Source: Anaeramoeba flamelloides
Lineage: Eukaryota; Metamonada; Anaeramoebidae
NCBI GenBank assembly: GCA_027625915.1
Contig: JANTQA010000047.1
Span: 4,960,001 to 5,024,000 of the forward strand
DNA: 64,000 bases
Direction of reading: 5' to 3'
Of the stretch, positions 22,969 through 34,806 are shown piece after piece (the first letter of the stretch is position 1; each line of letters begins with the position of its first letter). The translations under genes were made by a program, and so were the position numbers. The notes below the pieces were generated by a model. That model had not been told where the DNA came from and ran no database searches. It saw only the letters and a program-made list of their open reading frames with translations.

Positions 22969-25900
22969 ATATTTCAACATACCCTCACCCTTAAATTATT
23001 GAGGATTAAGGAAAATCAATTTTAATGAATGGTATGAAATCATTAAGATTTCTTTTCCCCTCGAACCTTCATTTTTTTAATTTATTAGTTTTTGAATATT
23101 CTTCTTTTGAATAAATCACTGAAACAGAATCTGCATTTTTAATTAATTGTTACCTTTATAAGAAAAATAACTTGAAAATAGTTATTAACTTCCTATAAGT
23201 TAACTAATTACTTCTTTTTTATTTTTTATTTTCTTTTTCGGGTTTCACAAATATGTTTCTTTTTGAAAGATTGGTAGTTGCATTAATAAAAATATTACTT
23301 GACAAATTTTGTTCAAGAATTAAATTCAAAAAGAAAAAATTAGTCTTTTTTTTTTTTTACAATGGATCTAGAGTGTTTTTCTCGGAAAATGATATTTTGT
23401 GTTTAAGGGATTAAATTTCTCAAAATAATCTTTTGGATATTTTATTAAGTGATAAGTTACAAGTTATTTTCTATTTTTACCGGAAGATAGCAATATTTAA
23501 ACCAGCTATATTCTGGTATCATTGATCATAAAAATATATCCAATATATTACTAATAGTATTACTCACTTGGATGAAATTGCCTCTTTTTGTAAAAACATT
23601 TTTTTTTTTAAATAAATAAAGATTTAAAAAAATAAATTAAAGATGATAATTAATCGCCATTAATGTGGAAAATACCAGTGCAATAGTTTAAAATAATACA
23701 AAAACGAAATATACCTTGAACTTGATGATTATTTTTTAATTTTTTTTTAAAAAAAATTGAAAATAATATAAATCCTATCAAATAACAAAAGGTATGAGAA
23801 TATGTTAATATATTTACTGTTACAATTTAAAATGATGATTATTTATATTTTAAAACCCTTTATTAAGAAAATCATCCATTTTTATTTATAAAGCGCATTT
23901 TTTTTTTTTTTTTTTTTGATATTATCAATTTACCAGAAAAGAAACCAAAAAGTAAAGAGATAAAATTTATCCTGCCTCATTCAAGATTATTGCTTATATA
24001 TTTCAACAACCAATAATAACCAAATTAAATACCTGATTGGATTTTCAAAAGTGAAATAATTTGTTACTAAGAATGTGATTGACTAAACAAAAACACAACA
24101 ATTAAAATTGAATTATCGTGATATTTAATATTTGAATAATTTAATTGTGCACAATTCTATATGTGATACATTTAATTTGTATTTATGAAACAACCCTTTC
24201 ACTAAAAATTCAAAAAAAAAAAGAAAAACAAGAAAAAAAAAAAAAAAATAAAAATTTGGTATTGTGTTCAAACCAAATTTTTGTTTGGTTCACTTCAATT
24301 TATCTAATAACCTTCATTTGATTTCTAGCATGAAAAAAAAAAAAAAAAAAATATAAAAACCAATAAACTCAATTCAGAAATCATCTTCTAAATGACTTTT
24401 ATGACATATAGTTCTCTAATTAAAAGATCTTTATGGGTTATTAAACCCATTTAATTCAATTAAACATTTAAATTCTGTACTTTAGGTACTACGAAAGAAT
24501 TTAATCTATAAATTCTTTAGGTAAAAATAATATTTTTATCTATTTTCAAGATTAATATTTTTAATTTATTAAAATGAATTTATCTTTTTTTTTAAATATC
24601 AAGTAAAAAGACAATTTCTGATATAATAATAAGAGCATTCAACCCACTGTACTGTTGTAAAAATTATTCTTTATAAATTTTATGAAAAATATTGACTATA
24701 TTATAGTAAAAAGATACAAAGTTAATTCGATAACAAAATTCAAAAAAATCGAGAATTTTATGATATATTAACATATATACACATATTATTTACACACACC
24801 TCCTTTTTTTATATTTCTTTTTAATTATTTTTGATTTTTATGGTAATATTTTTTTTTTAAAAAATATTAATTTCCAAGATATCAAACAAGAAGAATCTTC
24901 TTATGAATTAATCAAAAAAAATTTACTATAATAATTAAAAACCTTTAGATCAAAAATTTTAATTTCATTGAAATGAAAGAAAAATTATTGAAAAAAATTT
25001 TAAAAAAACCCACTTTTTTCGTGATTCTTTTTTTGTAGTTTTTTTTTTTTAATTAAATTTATTAAATAATAAAATCAAAATTAGAAGAAAAAAAGAAAGA
25101 AGTAATTAATATATTTATATTCATGCTTTAAAAAGGATAAATTAAGAAAAATATTATATATTAACATTATTAAAAATCCAGATGGAAACTGGAAAAAGGA
25201 AAAAGAAAATGAAAAAATAATTGATATTCTAATTTTATATTTATGGGTCTCAGATAGAAAAAAAGTATTATAGTTATAAACCTCCATGTATTCTTAAAAA
25301 AAGTTGAAATAACCTCTAATATTTGAATAAAATTATAAATAGTTGTTTTACTTTTGTTCTAAGAAACAATGCAGACTTGGTAAATACATATTACATATTC
25401 AAAGACCCATTTCATTTAATAAGAAGAGATATGAATTATTCAAACAAATAAAAATGACCTTTGGAAACAGTTAAATCTCATATCCTATATTAAAGTTCAA
25501 CAATTAAAAAAGAAATTTGAAAAAATCAGGATCAAATTTGAAAAATTAAATTCTTCAAAAATAGAGTTAAAATAGAAAGTTTTGATTTAAAAAAACACTC
25601 ATATTTCCACAAAAAAAACTAAGAAACTTTTGAAAAATTTTAATCAAACCTAATTCATAATTTAAAATATAGTTAAAAGATCATGGGGTTTACATTTAGA
25701 ATTGATTTTACCTTCTGCAAAATATTAAGTACTGAATGAAATGTTGCACATTTACAAGTGTATTTAACTCACCTGTATTTTATTTGTTTGGTGGATTTTT
25801 TGATCTGAATACCGATTATTTTGACCCCTGTAATCTTTGAAAAACAAAAATTTCTATGAAAAATCGTATCTAATTACAATTCCGATCTTTTGAATAACTG

Positions 25901-26039
25901 GAAAGAAGGAATAAATAACTTTTAAAGTTTAGAAATCGTTAAAGAGACATCCAAAAACAAGAAATTGTTAACAAAATGACAATTTCTTCCCTTGAAGTTA
26001 GAATCCAAGATGGTACTGTTAATTGTAAAATATAAAGAT

Positions 26040-26195
26040 CAAAATTTTCATTCAGCTTTCCAACAAAATCAAAAATGAAAACAAATCATTAAATTCACCA
26101 CTTCTAAAAGGGGTATTAAGAATTTTGGCTAGTTTTAAGAATTAAAAGTTTGAATTTTTACTGAATTTTAGGAAAGCTGAATGAAAATTTTGTTG
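26040..26195. repeat. inverted repeat, 22-bp arms
   Basis: CAAAATTTTCATTCAGCTTTCC near 26040 is inverted near 26172-26195 (AGGAAAGCTGAATGAAAATTTTG, perfect over the paired 21 bases). It could form a hairpin with a loop of about 110 nt. It may be a small foldback element. Confidence 0.65.
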
Positions 26196-26499
26196 CCTTT
26201 ATTTTGCAACAAATAGTATATTACAAATACAAATTTTCAATCTTCGTTCTCACCTTTCTATCAATTCTAAAAATTAATAAATAAACTTTCTAAATTCAAA
26301 ATTATGTAAAAAATTTTAGAGTTTCGTTACAGAAATTCAATAATTTCAAGTTAACCACCGATATTTGGTTCCCACTCTTGCCAAAATTAATTCTTTTTTT
26401 GTAAGCTTTCTTCACTGATAAGAATAAAGTGTTCATTATCTTAAGGAACTAATCTTAATTAAATTATTTAACTAAATTTAATAGAGATTGAGAAAATTT

Positions 26500-26617
26500 T
26501 TTGCCGATTACTTAGATTTGAAAAACCTTGTTTATTTTCAATATTAAACTTATTTCTAGATAAGGAATCCTTATTTAGAAATTGGTCAAAAAAAATAATA
26601 ATAGAGACTAATCCCTT
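26500..26617. repeat. single end of TIR element M6
   Basis: The stretch ending AATAGAGACTAATCCCTT, with ATAAGGAATCCTTATTTAG inside it, matches both ends of the complete element at 36809-37747. No partner end was seen upstream, so this is a solo end or fragment. Confidence 0.5.
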
Positions 26618-26729
26618 AATACTACCTCAGATATATAAAACTAAATAAGAAATTAAAATTTACCCTTAAATGAACATTTCCTGATTTATTTTTTCAACAC
26701 TTTACTTTATTTTTCACCAAAGTCTTTCA

Positions 26730-27451
26730 ATGGGAAACGAGAATAATAAAAAAAAAATTACAACTGGTTACCAAGTTTTAACAATTGCAGAGAATTCGCC
26801 AGCTTCAAAAATTGGACTGGTACCATTTTTAGATTTCATTGTTGTTGCCAATGGGACACCTCTTTATCAAGACGATGACACCTTTACCAAAATCATCAGC
26901 GAAAACGATGGATCCACTTTAGAATTGTCTGTTTACAATATTGGCTCACTTGATCTTCGTGATATAAAAATCACACCAAACTCAAACTGGGGTGGATCTG
27001 GTAGTATAGGTATTAACCAAAATTTAACAACGAAACAACAAACAATTCTTAATTTTTTTGAGTTTTCTTCTCTCCAAAAGAAACAAAAAAATCAAAAAAA
27101 AAATATAATTTATTTTTTTCTTTTGTCTTTTCAAATTTTTATTGATCCTTTCACAATATTTAGGAATAACAATTAGGTACGGGAATTTTGAAACAGTAAG
27201 AGAAAGTGTGTTTGAGGTACTTGAAGTCTCCGAAAATTCACCATCACAACTCGCAGGAATTCAAGTTGGAGATTTTATTGTTGGTCTTCCAAATTTAAAT
27301 TTTGGTAATGAAACTGCCTTTTTTGATTATATTCGATCAAAGATCGACCAAGAAATACAAATGTACATTTTCACAAAAGAAAATAAAATGAAAGAAGTTA
27401 CAATTACTCCTAATCTTTCTTGGGGAGGCGAAGGATGGTACGTAATTATTC

Positions 27452-27485
<34 letters not shown>

Positions 27486-27970
27486 TTTTTTTATTTTTGC
27501 TCTGCTTTTGGGCTTTTTTTCAAAAAGGCTTTTCAATACTTTGAGTTTACCAAAAAATTTTTAATGAACAACTTTTGATATATTTTTGTTCTGTTCATAA
27601 CAATACCCAAGAACATAAGGGCTAAATTTAGTTTACTTCGGACAATTCTAACAAGTTTAATTTTTCCCCTGTTTTTTGAAAAATATGTGTTTTTTAAAAA
27701 AAAAATCAACTTTGGCTGATTAAAAAATTTGTGCTCAAAGTGTTTGTAAAACAGTCGACAAATACAATAAACCTATTTTATGAGTTGGACTAAAAACCCT
27801 TTTTAGCAATACTTTTTAAAACGATTTTACTGTTATTTGAATACCAATGGGTAAAAATTTACACATTGTTTCCTTATCACTATTTTCCTATTTTTTCTTT
27901 TACTAAGAGGACTTTCAAGAAATAGATGGAAATTTAATATCCCTATTTATTTGTTTGGTTCCTTTTTATG

Positions 27971-28009
<39 letters not shown>

Positions 28010-31000
28010 ACAAACTAAGGAAACCTTTAATTAAAGTCAGATTTCAGAATTGAAAAATGATAACAAACCAAGATTTTATACCACAAATACCTGTACTGTT
28101 GTTTGAATTTTAAAGGGTTAAAAAATTTTTCACTTTCTCCTCAGTTGTTTATTTTTTCAAAAAAATTTCAAAGCCACTAAATTAAAATTTATTCTCTTCT
28201 TTTCATTTGAGTGACACTTTTCATTATCTGTATTGACTAACGACATTTTTAAATGAAAGTCAGATTGAAGCATCGAAAAATGAATAAATGAAATGAAATT
28301 GTATCCCATTACACTTTCAACCTCAAGCAAAACCAAAAATCAATTTTTGTTTTTTTTATGCTGAATACTCCTTTGTAGTTTGATCTAATAAAACTAAAAT
28401 TTAAAAAATAAAAATATGATTAAAAAAATATTATAAAAAAGAACGAATAGGAGTTTATCAAGGATACCCTTTCATTCTTCTTTGATATTTAGATTTATCA
28501 GCCATTTTTTAATTGAAAAATTTAAACAGTTTGCGCAGCATGCTCAAAAGTTTGCAGATGATTCAATTATAATCTATGGAAAGTTCTAATATCAGAAATT
28601 GATAAAAAATTAGTAAAAATATCAAAAATTTTTCAAGAATTATAAATTTATCCAAACATTGATCAAAGATTAAAATCAAACAATTTAGATGAAATAAAAT
28701 ATTTAGGAATTTGACTAAATAAAAAAGAAAAACATTGGCAAAAAAAACTTTAAAAAAGTAAAATGATACCCTTCAAAAAAGAAAAATATTTTTTAGCCAA
28801 CAAAAAAAAATTAGCTAATGGAGGAAAATTACAAATTTTCAATTCGATATGCATTTGCCAGTCAATTCATTTATAGATTAGTTATCTTTAATTTAACTAA
28901 AAAAGATTTTGATTCAATTGATGTTTGGATCGATACAAAAAATAACAAATTTTTTTAAAAATAAACACACATTCTCCTAGAATTATTTATAAAACTGAAG
29001 CAAAAACTAGATAAAGTCAGAATTTCAATTTATAAAAGAAGATATAAACTCAAAGAAAGGAATTAAATTAATTCTTAGGGATTTTAGACATCGATCCAAA
29101 AATTTAAAAAAAAAAAGAGTAAAAATATTAATTGGGAAATAGATAACTTAAAATTATTAGAAGTAAATCTAAATCCCAATTCAAAATTTTTAACACACCA
29201 AAATTCAATTTTTGAAAAAAAAAATCTTATTTAATCAATTCAAGAAGAAACACCAAATTAGAACCATTCAATAATTGGAATGTTAATAATTGTTTATAAA
29301 TTACAATACTCACAAAACAAAAAATAAATAATTATCAATACTAATAAATTATCGGTGTGTTAAAAATTTTGGAGAGAGCAAAACAAGAAAATGCATCATT
29401 GTTAAATTTGTTTAAATTCTATTAGGAATATTGATCGATCAAATGGTTAGATAATATCGACTAATTTTATTCGACTTCTTCTCTTTTAAACAACTCAACT
29501 TTAACCTAATATCAATCGTTAAAAAAAAATATTTGATCAACCGAAACAAGTTACATAATTCAAAAAATGAAATTAGTCAAAAATTAAAAGATGAAAAAAT
29601 GATTTTCATATTTTGCAAAAATCAAAATTATTTCCAATTTGAATGAAATTATATTATTGTGATTGTTTGGAACGTTTTAGCTGTGTCGAAAATTTTGAAT
29701 TTTAGTTTATATCAATTTTAGAGAAAATTTAATAATAAATAGTTCTGGGTGGAAAAGTCAAGATTATTGAAAAATTATTAACTATACTAATACTATTAAT
29801 AAACAGTTGTGTAACAGAGTACCAGATATTATTGATAAATGCCGTCAAGTGTCGACGAGTGCCGTAGAGTGCCGTCAAGTGCCTAGTTTTTTTTTAATTT
29901 AAGAAATAAAAAAGAAAATTGAAGAAATTTTCTTTTCATTTCTAAAAATAAAAAAAAACTAACGGCAATTTTTCAAAATTCAAAAGAATAGAGAAAAATC
30001 TAAGATTTTACTCAATTTTATTTAAATTCTGGAAAAGCTAACGGCGTTTTTTTTTAATTTAAGAAATAAAAAGAAAATTTAATTCTCAGTAAAAGAATGA
30101 TTTTTTAAATGTTGGTAATTGAAAAAATCAATGAATAAAAACTTCAGTCAAGTATCGCAACAAAAACAAAATTAATGAAATTAAATTGTTTTAAAAAAAA
30201 TAACCCAAATTATAATTCCTTTTAGGATCAAAGTATATTTTCACGCTTTTGAATTTTTAATTCTAGAATAATTACTTGTTTTTTAATTGTTATTAATTAG
30301 TTCGACAAGATATTTCAAGGAAAGTTGAAATGACATGGGAAAATTGTAAAATTTAATACATATTATTCCACTCATTTTTTATTACCTTTATTAATTGTCA
30401 GAAATGGTACATGCCTCTAAGACACCAATTCTCTTCACATAAAATAAGTAGTATAACATTAATAAAAATTTGTAATTTATTGCATGTTATGCACTACAGC
30501 CTTTATAAGTTTTAAGAAAAAATTTTATAAATTATCTTATTAGCAAAAAAAAAAACAAAATCAAATTAGAGTGGGATCGAAACATTTTCAAAGTATAATT
30601 AATAATGAAGAAGTGTAAATTACACTCTGAATGTTCTTTTTACTTAGATTTCCTTGTAAAAATATAATTTCAGTGTAAAAGCACAGATTTCACGATTATT
30701 CATGAGAAAAACATACCCAATGTATTTTTATGGTTAAAAAGCAAAAACAAAAAATTGACAAAAAAAAAGAAAAAAGAAAAATAAAAAGGGTTTGATAAGG
30801 AGCGATTGGTAAAAATCAAAAATAAATAAAAATTCTATCATTTAATTAATAACACCTAAAATCACATCCACGATACTTGTAATAATTTAGTTTAGTTTAA
30901 TTTGTTGATTATGAATATTAATTTGGGTGGTTGCTATTTCTTTTTTCTTTTTGATCTCGTTTTTTTTTTTTTTAATCTTGTTTTTTTCTTTGGCCATTGG

Positions 31001-32450
31001 TGTTCTTTGGATTTACTTTTTCTTTTTTATTTCCAAATTACCCATACTGTCGTTTTTTCAGTATCTTCAGTAATAACAAGCAACTACTTGATCATTTTCC
31101 CTTTGTAACTCTTCTTCCCCAATTTAAAGAGATTTCAGCCAGGGGAAAAATGGAAAAAAATAAAATTTTCAATTATTGTTTTTATTTTATGAATTGTTTA
31201 ATTTTGATACAAATTTTTTTCAAGTCAACAATGTGTTCTGATAGATCGTTACAATTAATTAAAATTGTGATAATAAAAGAGACATGAGAAGGTATATTTT
31301 AAACGAATATTTTCTTTATTATAATCAAACAAGAAATTCCACCTTCTCTAAAAAAAACTTGTATGAATCAGATCGCAAAAATTATTCAACCAAAGTTAAT
31401 CCCATTAGATATATTTCATCTTTCTCTTCTTAATTTTGAAAGTTAAAAACAAAATTTTACATTAAAAATTTACCCTTTACTATTTATTCTATTTGAATAG
31501 AAATATTTTTAGCAAACTTTGTTTTCAAAAATTATTTTATCAAATAGTTTTATCAAAAAAAAAAAGGTTAACAAAGATTTTCATTTCCCAAAAATCAAAG
31601 AAACAATAAAGCAATTTAAAATTTAAAAATAAAATCAAAATGTCTAATTCAAAAAAAAAGAAAATATGATTAAAAAAAGTCAATAAAAAATCCATAAATC
31701 AATTTTTTGAAACTGGAAGAAATTACAAAAAGTGAGATTTCATAAAAAATAAATATTTTTTGCAAATTTTTCATATTATAATAAAAATAACAAAATTCGA
31801 GTTTTAATATTAAATAATTTCCTATTTTTATTATTTCTTTTTTATAACATAGTCTGGGCTGCGATTTAGGATATGGAATTTTACACAGAATAAAATATGA
31901 AATTGATGGTTCTAAAAAAAAAGATTTACAGACAAATAAAATAAAGGAAACAAATGAGTCTATAAATATTCTAAAAAATCAAAAGGAAAACGAAAATAAA
32001 AAAGAAGAAGAAAAAGAAAAAGAAAAGGAAAAGGAAAAGGAAAAAGAAAAGGAAAAAGAAAAGGAAAAAGACAAAGACAACGAAAAAGAAAATGAAAATG
32101 AAAAAGAAAATGAAAACGAAAAAGACAACGAAAACAACAAAGAAAAGTATAATCAAACGGAAAATGAAAAAACAAAAGAAAATATTCAAGAAAATTTAAC
32201 ATTAGAAAATGAAATAAACAACCAAAAGAAAGATCAACCAAAATTAGAAAACGATATTTATAATTTAAATAATTTACAATCAAAGGAAAACGGAAATGAA
32301 AATCAAAACTTAGATAATAAACCAAATAACAATTTTGTTCCTATACAATTTGAAACAGTAAATAATCAATTTAAAGATGAAACAATGATAGTCCCACAAA
32401 ATAATTTAAATACAAATAATACTGAAAAAAAAAAAAGCAAAACAGATTAA
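26730..32450 (+). CDS. GORASP: Golgi reassembly-stacking protein (GRASP55/65 family), 3 exons
   Basis: Exons are 26730-27009, 27164-27437 and 31853-32450, giving 383 residues. The phases agree: exon 1 leaves one base and exon 2 two. Introns are GT-AG. Residues about 12-95 are the first PDZ-like GRASP domain (GYQVLTIAENSPASKIGL, ending ITPNSNWGGSGSIG). Residues about 95-195 are the second (FEVLEVSENSPSQLAGI, then VTITPNLSWGGEG), closed by LGCDLGYGILHRI, the family's hallmark, which is encoded across intron 2. Gly2 (MGN) fits the N-myristoylation used by GRASPs to reach Golgi membranes. The tail is Lys/Glu/Asn-rich and poorly conserved, as expected. GRASPs tether cisternae and act in unconventional secretion. 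Intron 2 is 4.4 kb and full of mobile DNA. Confidence 0.93.
27972..28007. repeat. (AT)n microsatellite
   Basis: About 18 AT units. Similar short runs occur at 54219-54241 and 63064-63088. Confidence 0.9.
28441..29340 (+). mobile_element. decayed LINE fragment in GRASP intron
   Basis: Pieces of a reverse transcriptase are visible in shifting frames: GVYQGYPF (palm entry), KFADDSIIYG (YADD-type box, near 28540-28580), DEIKYLGI (after the palm), and a tail with THSPRIIYKTEAK at about 28965-29010. Stops and shifts interrupt it many times. The tail from NSKFLTHQNSIFEKKN onward is shared with the copy at 40855-41380. It ends where the MITE at 29350 starts. Confidence 0.7.
29350..29705 (+). mobile_element. 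MITE family M1b, copy 1, abutting LINE
   Basis: Starts GTGTTAAAAATTTTGGAGAG and ends GTGTCGAAAATTTTGAATTT. The interior words ATATTGATCGATCAAATGG and AACTCAACTTTAACC correspond to the M1 interior. Copies at 40478-40845 and 62600-63065 belong to the same subfamily. The left end touches LINE sequence in exactly the way seen at 40845-40860. Confidence 0.65.
29841..30085. repeat. palindromic composite element P, locus 3, with 10-bp tandem repeats
   Basis: Opens with four consecutive 10-bp units at 29841-29880 (GCCGTCAAGT, GTCGACGAGT, GCCGTAGAGT, GCCGTCAAGT) and then GCCTAGTTTT. An AAGAAATAAAAAAGAAAATT stem (about 29900-29945), a CAAAATTCAAAAGAATAGAG...AATTCTGG stem (29967-30032) and a terminal copy of the first stem follow. 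It is the clearest copy of the decamer array. Confidence 0.8.
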
Positions 32451-33131
32451 ATATAATTTAATATCTCAATTTTTAAATTCTTTCAAATCAATTGAATTAT
32501 TAATTAATTTTAAAAATGATAAGAAAATGATAACATATTAATAACGAATCTCTAAAATACACATACTTTTATTTACAATTAACAAAATAAAATAAATAAA
32601 TAATCAAAAGAATAAATTACAATATTTAAAGAAATATTGTGAAAGAAATGTAATTTAATAAAATCTTTTTTTACAAATTAAAAGTTTTTTCAAAATAATA
32701 ATAATTTAATTATATTTGGAAATAAAAAGGAAACGAAATTAGTTTTAATTATTATCATAGTTTTGCGAAATTGATCATTGGTTTTATTTTTCATTTTTCT
32801 ACTAAATCTACTTTTGAATAAATTAAATATCTTTAGTTATAATTTCTGATGCTACTATTTTTTTTGTACAAATTTTGAAAATTAAATATTTTATACAATT
32901 TCGAGATTGATAAAATCAAATGAAAAGTCCTATCAAAAACCAAAAAAAAATTCAGAAATTCACCTTAAGAGAGTAGCCACGGTAAAGGAAAAATTTTCAC
33001 TTTTTTATAATATCGAAGAGGATAAGAAAATAACATTTTTTACTTTGGTTGTACATTCTTGATTTTTATTAATACAAGTACTTCATTCATTAGATTTTTT
33101 AATTTTTTTTTTCAAAAGTCTCAAAGAAATT

Positions 33132-33224
33132 GCCACAATAGAATGCTGAGTTGAATTGTTTAAAATAGTATTCCAAATGTTGAATAACACAATCTTTCAT
33201 CCTTATCTCAACATTCTATGTGTC
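33132..33224. repeat. hairpin repeat CACAATAGAATG...CATTCTATGTG
   Basis: GCCACAATAGAATGCTGAG is inverted at CTCAACATTCTATGTGTC. The same module lies at 53709-53800, at the same relative position in M9. Confidence 0.6.
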
Positions 33225-33572
33225 ATTTAATTTTTTCATTTTTTATTTTTTCATCATTTTTATATTTTTTTAATCCTGACAAGATAAAGCAATTAGAAAT
33301 ATTTTTTTATTAGTGGCATTTGGGATTAATGGATTTTGTTTAAAATGAACAACAACATTACAATTGAAAGAATCAAAAAAGGAAACATGAATGAAACTTA
33401 AATAGCTAGAAGGATTCCAAAAAATAATAATTATACCAAAACCTTACTTGTTAGGATTTTAAATCGTTGGATTTAGTGGAATTGGAGAAGTGAATATGAT
33501 TATATTTTATCAAATTTTAAACCACAAAATAGCTATAAGCTTTATTCTAAGAATCTGAAATTATCCCCCCCC

Positions 33573-33606
<34 letters not shown>

Positions 33607-33613
33607 AAACCTC

Positions 33614-34132
33614 CATTCCAAAAAAATTGGATAATCTAAAATCAAAAATACGAAAACTAAAACTCATTTTATTATATTTTTCTTAACTTTTAATAAAAAC
33701 ACATTTAAGTTAACATATTAATAATGTTTTAATAAGTAATCATTTTCAACCAAATAAAAAAAAACAATATAAAACAAAAAAATCAAAAATCGTGTTTCCA
33801 AAATAAGGAAACTATCCTAACAAAAAAATCTATTGTTAAATTTCTTAAAATTACACCAACAATTGTTGATTGATCAAATGATAAGATACCATGGACCAAT
33901 TGTATGTGGATTTTTCAATTTAAGAAACTCAACACTAAATTTATCAACCAGTGAAAAAAAAATTCCAGATCTAACGAAACAGATTTCGTAACTCAAAAAA
34001 AACAAAATGAAACAAAAACAAAAAAGACAAAAAAATGAAATAGTTTGTAAAATCAAATAATTTCCAAATTGGATGTAAAGTATGGTATTGCTATTCTTTC
34101 AACTGTTTAAAATGTGTCCAAATTAATGGGAT
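33614..34132 (+). mobile_element. MITE family M1, copy 3
   Basis: Starts CATTCCAAAAAAATTGGA and ends ATGTGTCCAAATTAATGGG. Interior blocks ATTGTTGATTGATCAAATGA and ACTCAACACTAAAT match other M1 copies. It is about 519 bp and preceded by a C9-A31 run. Confidence 0.7.
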
Positions 34133-34563
34133 TAAGTTTATTTTTTCAAAAAAAAAAAAAAAAGATCTTATCAATTTATTTTCTTTTTTTTTTATTGTTG
34201 AACATTACTAAAAAAAAAAAATCAAATAATTATTTTAAAAAAATTTTTTAGAGAATTTAAGATCACACGACACTAAAATAAAATACTCTTATCTCATCTC
34301 TCACAAATTTTTATCATGTTTTATGATGTCGCTACCCCCTTAAGGTAAATATAATTAAGTTAACCCATTTTAATTTTGCAAGGAATAAATTTAAAATCTA
34401 TTCCTTTATCATTTTTGAAAACTATTATAAAAATGATAGTCATTTTTAAATTGAATCTTAATAACAAATATTTTTAATAGATTCTATATTCGGAGTTACT
34501 ATATAAAACAAAAGATTCTGGGTAGTGGGTTAATGTTAAAAAGGGTTTTTTAGTGAAAAAAAG

Positions 34564-34806
34564 ATGATTAGAAAACTCCAAGTAGAAGAATTTCGTAGGG
34601 TCTTAAACGACATGGCAAATGTGAAATATCTAGAATCCTTTTGTGATCTTGTTTCAAATTGTCTTACTCTTTGTGTTCAAAATACTAGTTTTATTGTATT
34701 AGAAATTGTAATTTCAGTTTTTAGAGAAAATTCAACAAAGTCCCTTCTTAAATTTAATTATATTAAAAACTTACCATTAAATTTGAAAATCATTTCAGAT
34801 TTCTAA
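34564..34806 (+). CDS. hypothetical small protein with one CX3C motif
   Basis: An ATG-started frame of 80 codons ends in TAA. It starts MIRKLQVEEFRRVLNDMANV and contains LVSNCLTLCV, one CX3C in a context that recalls the first half of small Tim (Tim8/9/10/13) chaperones. The second CX3C those proteins need is absent, and no downstream exon supplying it was found. It may be a first exon, a relic, or chance. Its composition is less biased than the flanking DNA. Confidence 0.25.
   Translation: MIRKLQVEEFRRVLNDMANVKYLESFCDLVSNCLTLCVQNTSFIVLEIVISVFRENSTKSLLKFNYIKNLPLNLKIISDF

Larger units (their letters stand above)
22969..26729. other. 3.8-kb intergenic region, no gene seen
   Basis: No gene or complete transposon was recognised. 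A hairpin pair lies at 26040-26195 and one end of the M6 element at 26500-26617. The open frame at 25081-25287 has no family features. Confidence 0.5.
27438..31852 (+). other. GRASP intron 2 (4.4 kb)
   Basis: The donor GTACGT at 27438 is followed 17 nt later by about 25 T; the acceptor is TAACATAG at 31852. Contents: an (AT)n run at 27972-28007, a decayed LINE (28441-29340), a family M1-like MITE (29350-29705) and palindromic element P locus 3 (29841-30085). The K-rich-looking frames near 30902-31287 show no family signature. Confidence 0.85.
32959..34350. mobile_element. TIR element M9, copy 1, with nested MITEs
   Basis: TTCACCTTAAGAGAGTAGCC (32959) is inverted at the right end (GCTACCCCCTTAAGGTAAA, 34331-34349). 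It contains a 93-bp hairpin MITE (33132-33224) and an M1 MITE (33614-34132). A diverged second copy at about 53530-54685 has the hairpin MITE at the same place and lacks M1, so M1 inserted later. Confidence 0.5.

Noticed and set aside
29841-29880. CRISPR-like direct repeats
   Set aside because: The units are contiguous without spacers and the genome is eukaryotic; this is a minisatellite.
30902-31287. Two overlapping Phe-rich frames in GRASP intron 2
   Set aside because: Driven by T-rich runs, no conserved motif, inside a well-supported intron.
31960-32325. 121-codon minus-strand Phe/Leu-rich frame
   Set aside because: Mirror of the Lys/Glu repeats in the GRASP tail; the F/L run is the complement of AAA and GAA codons.
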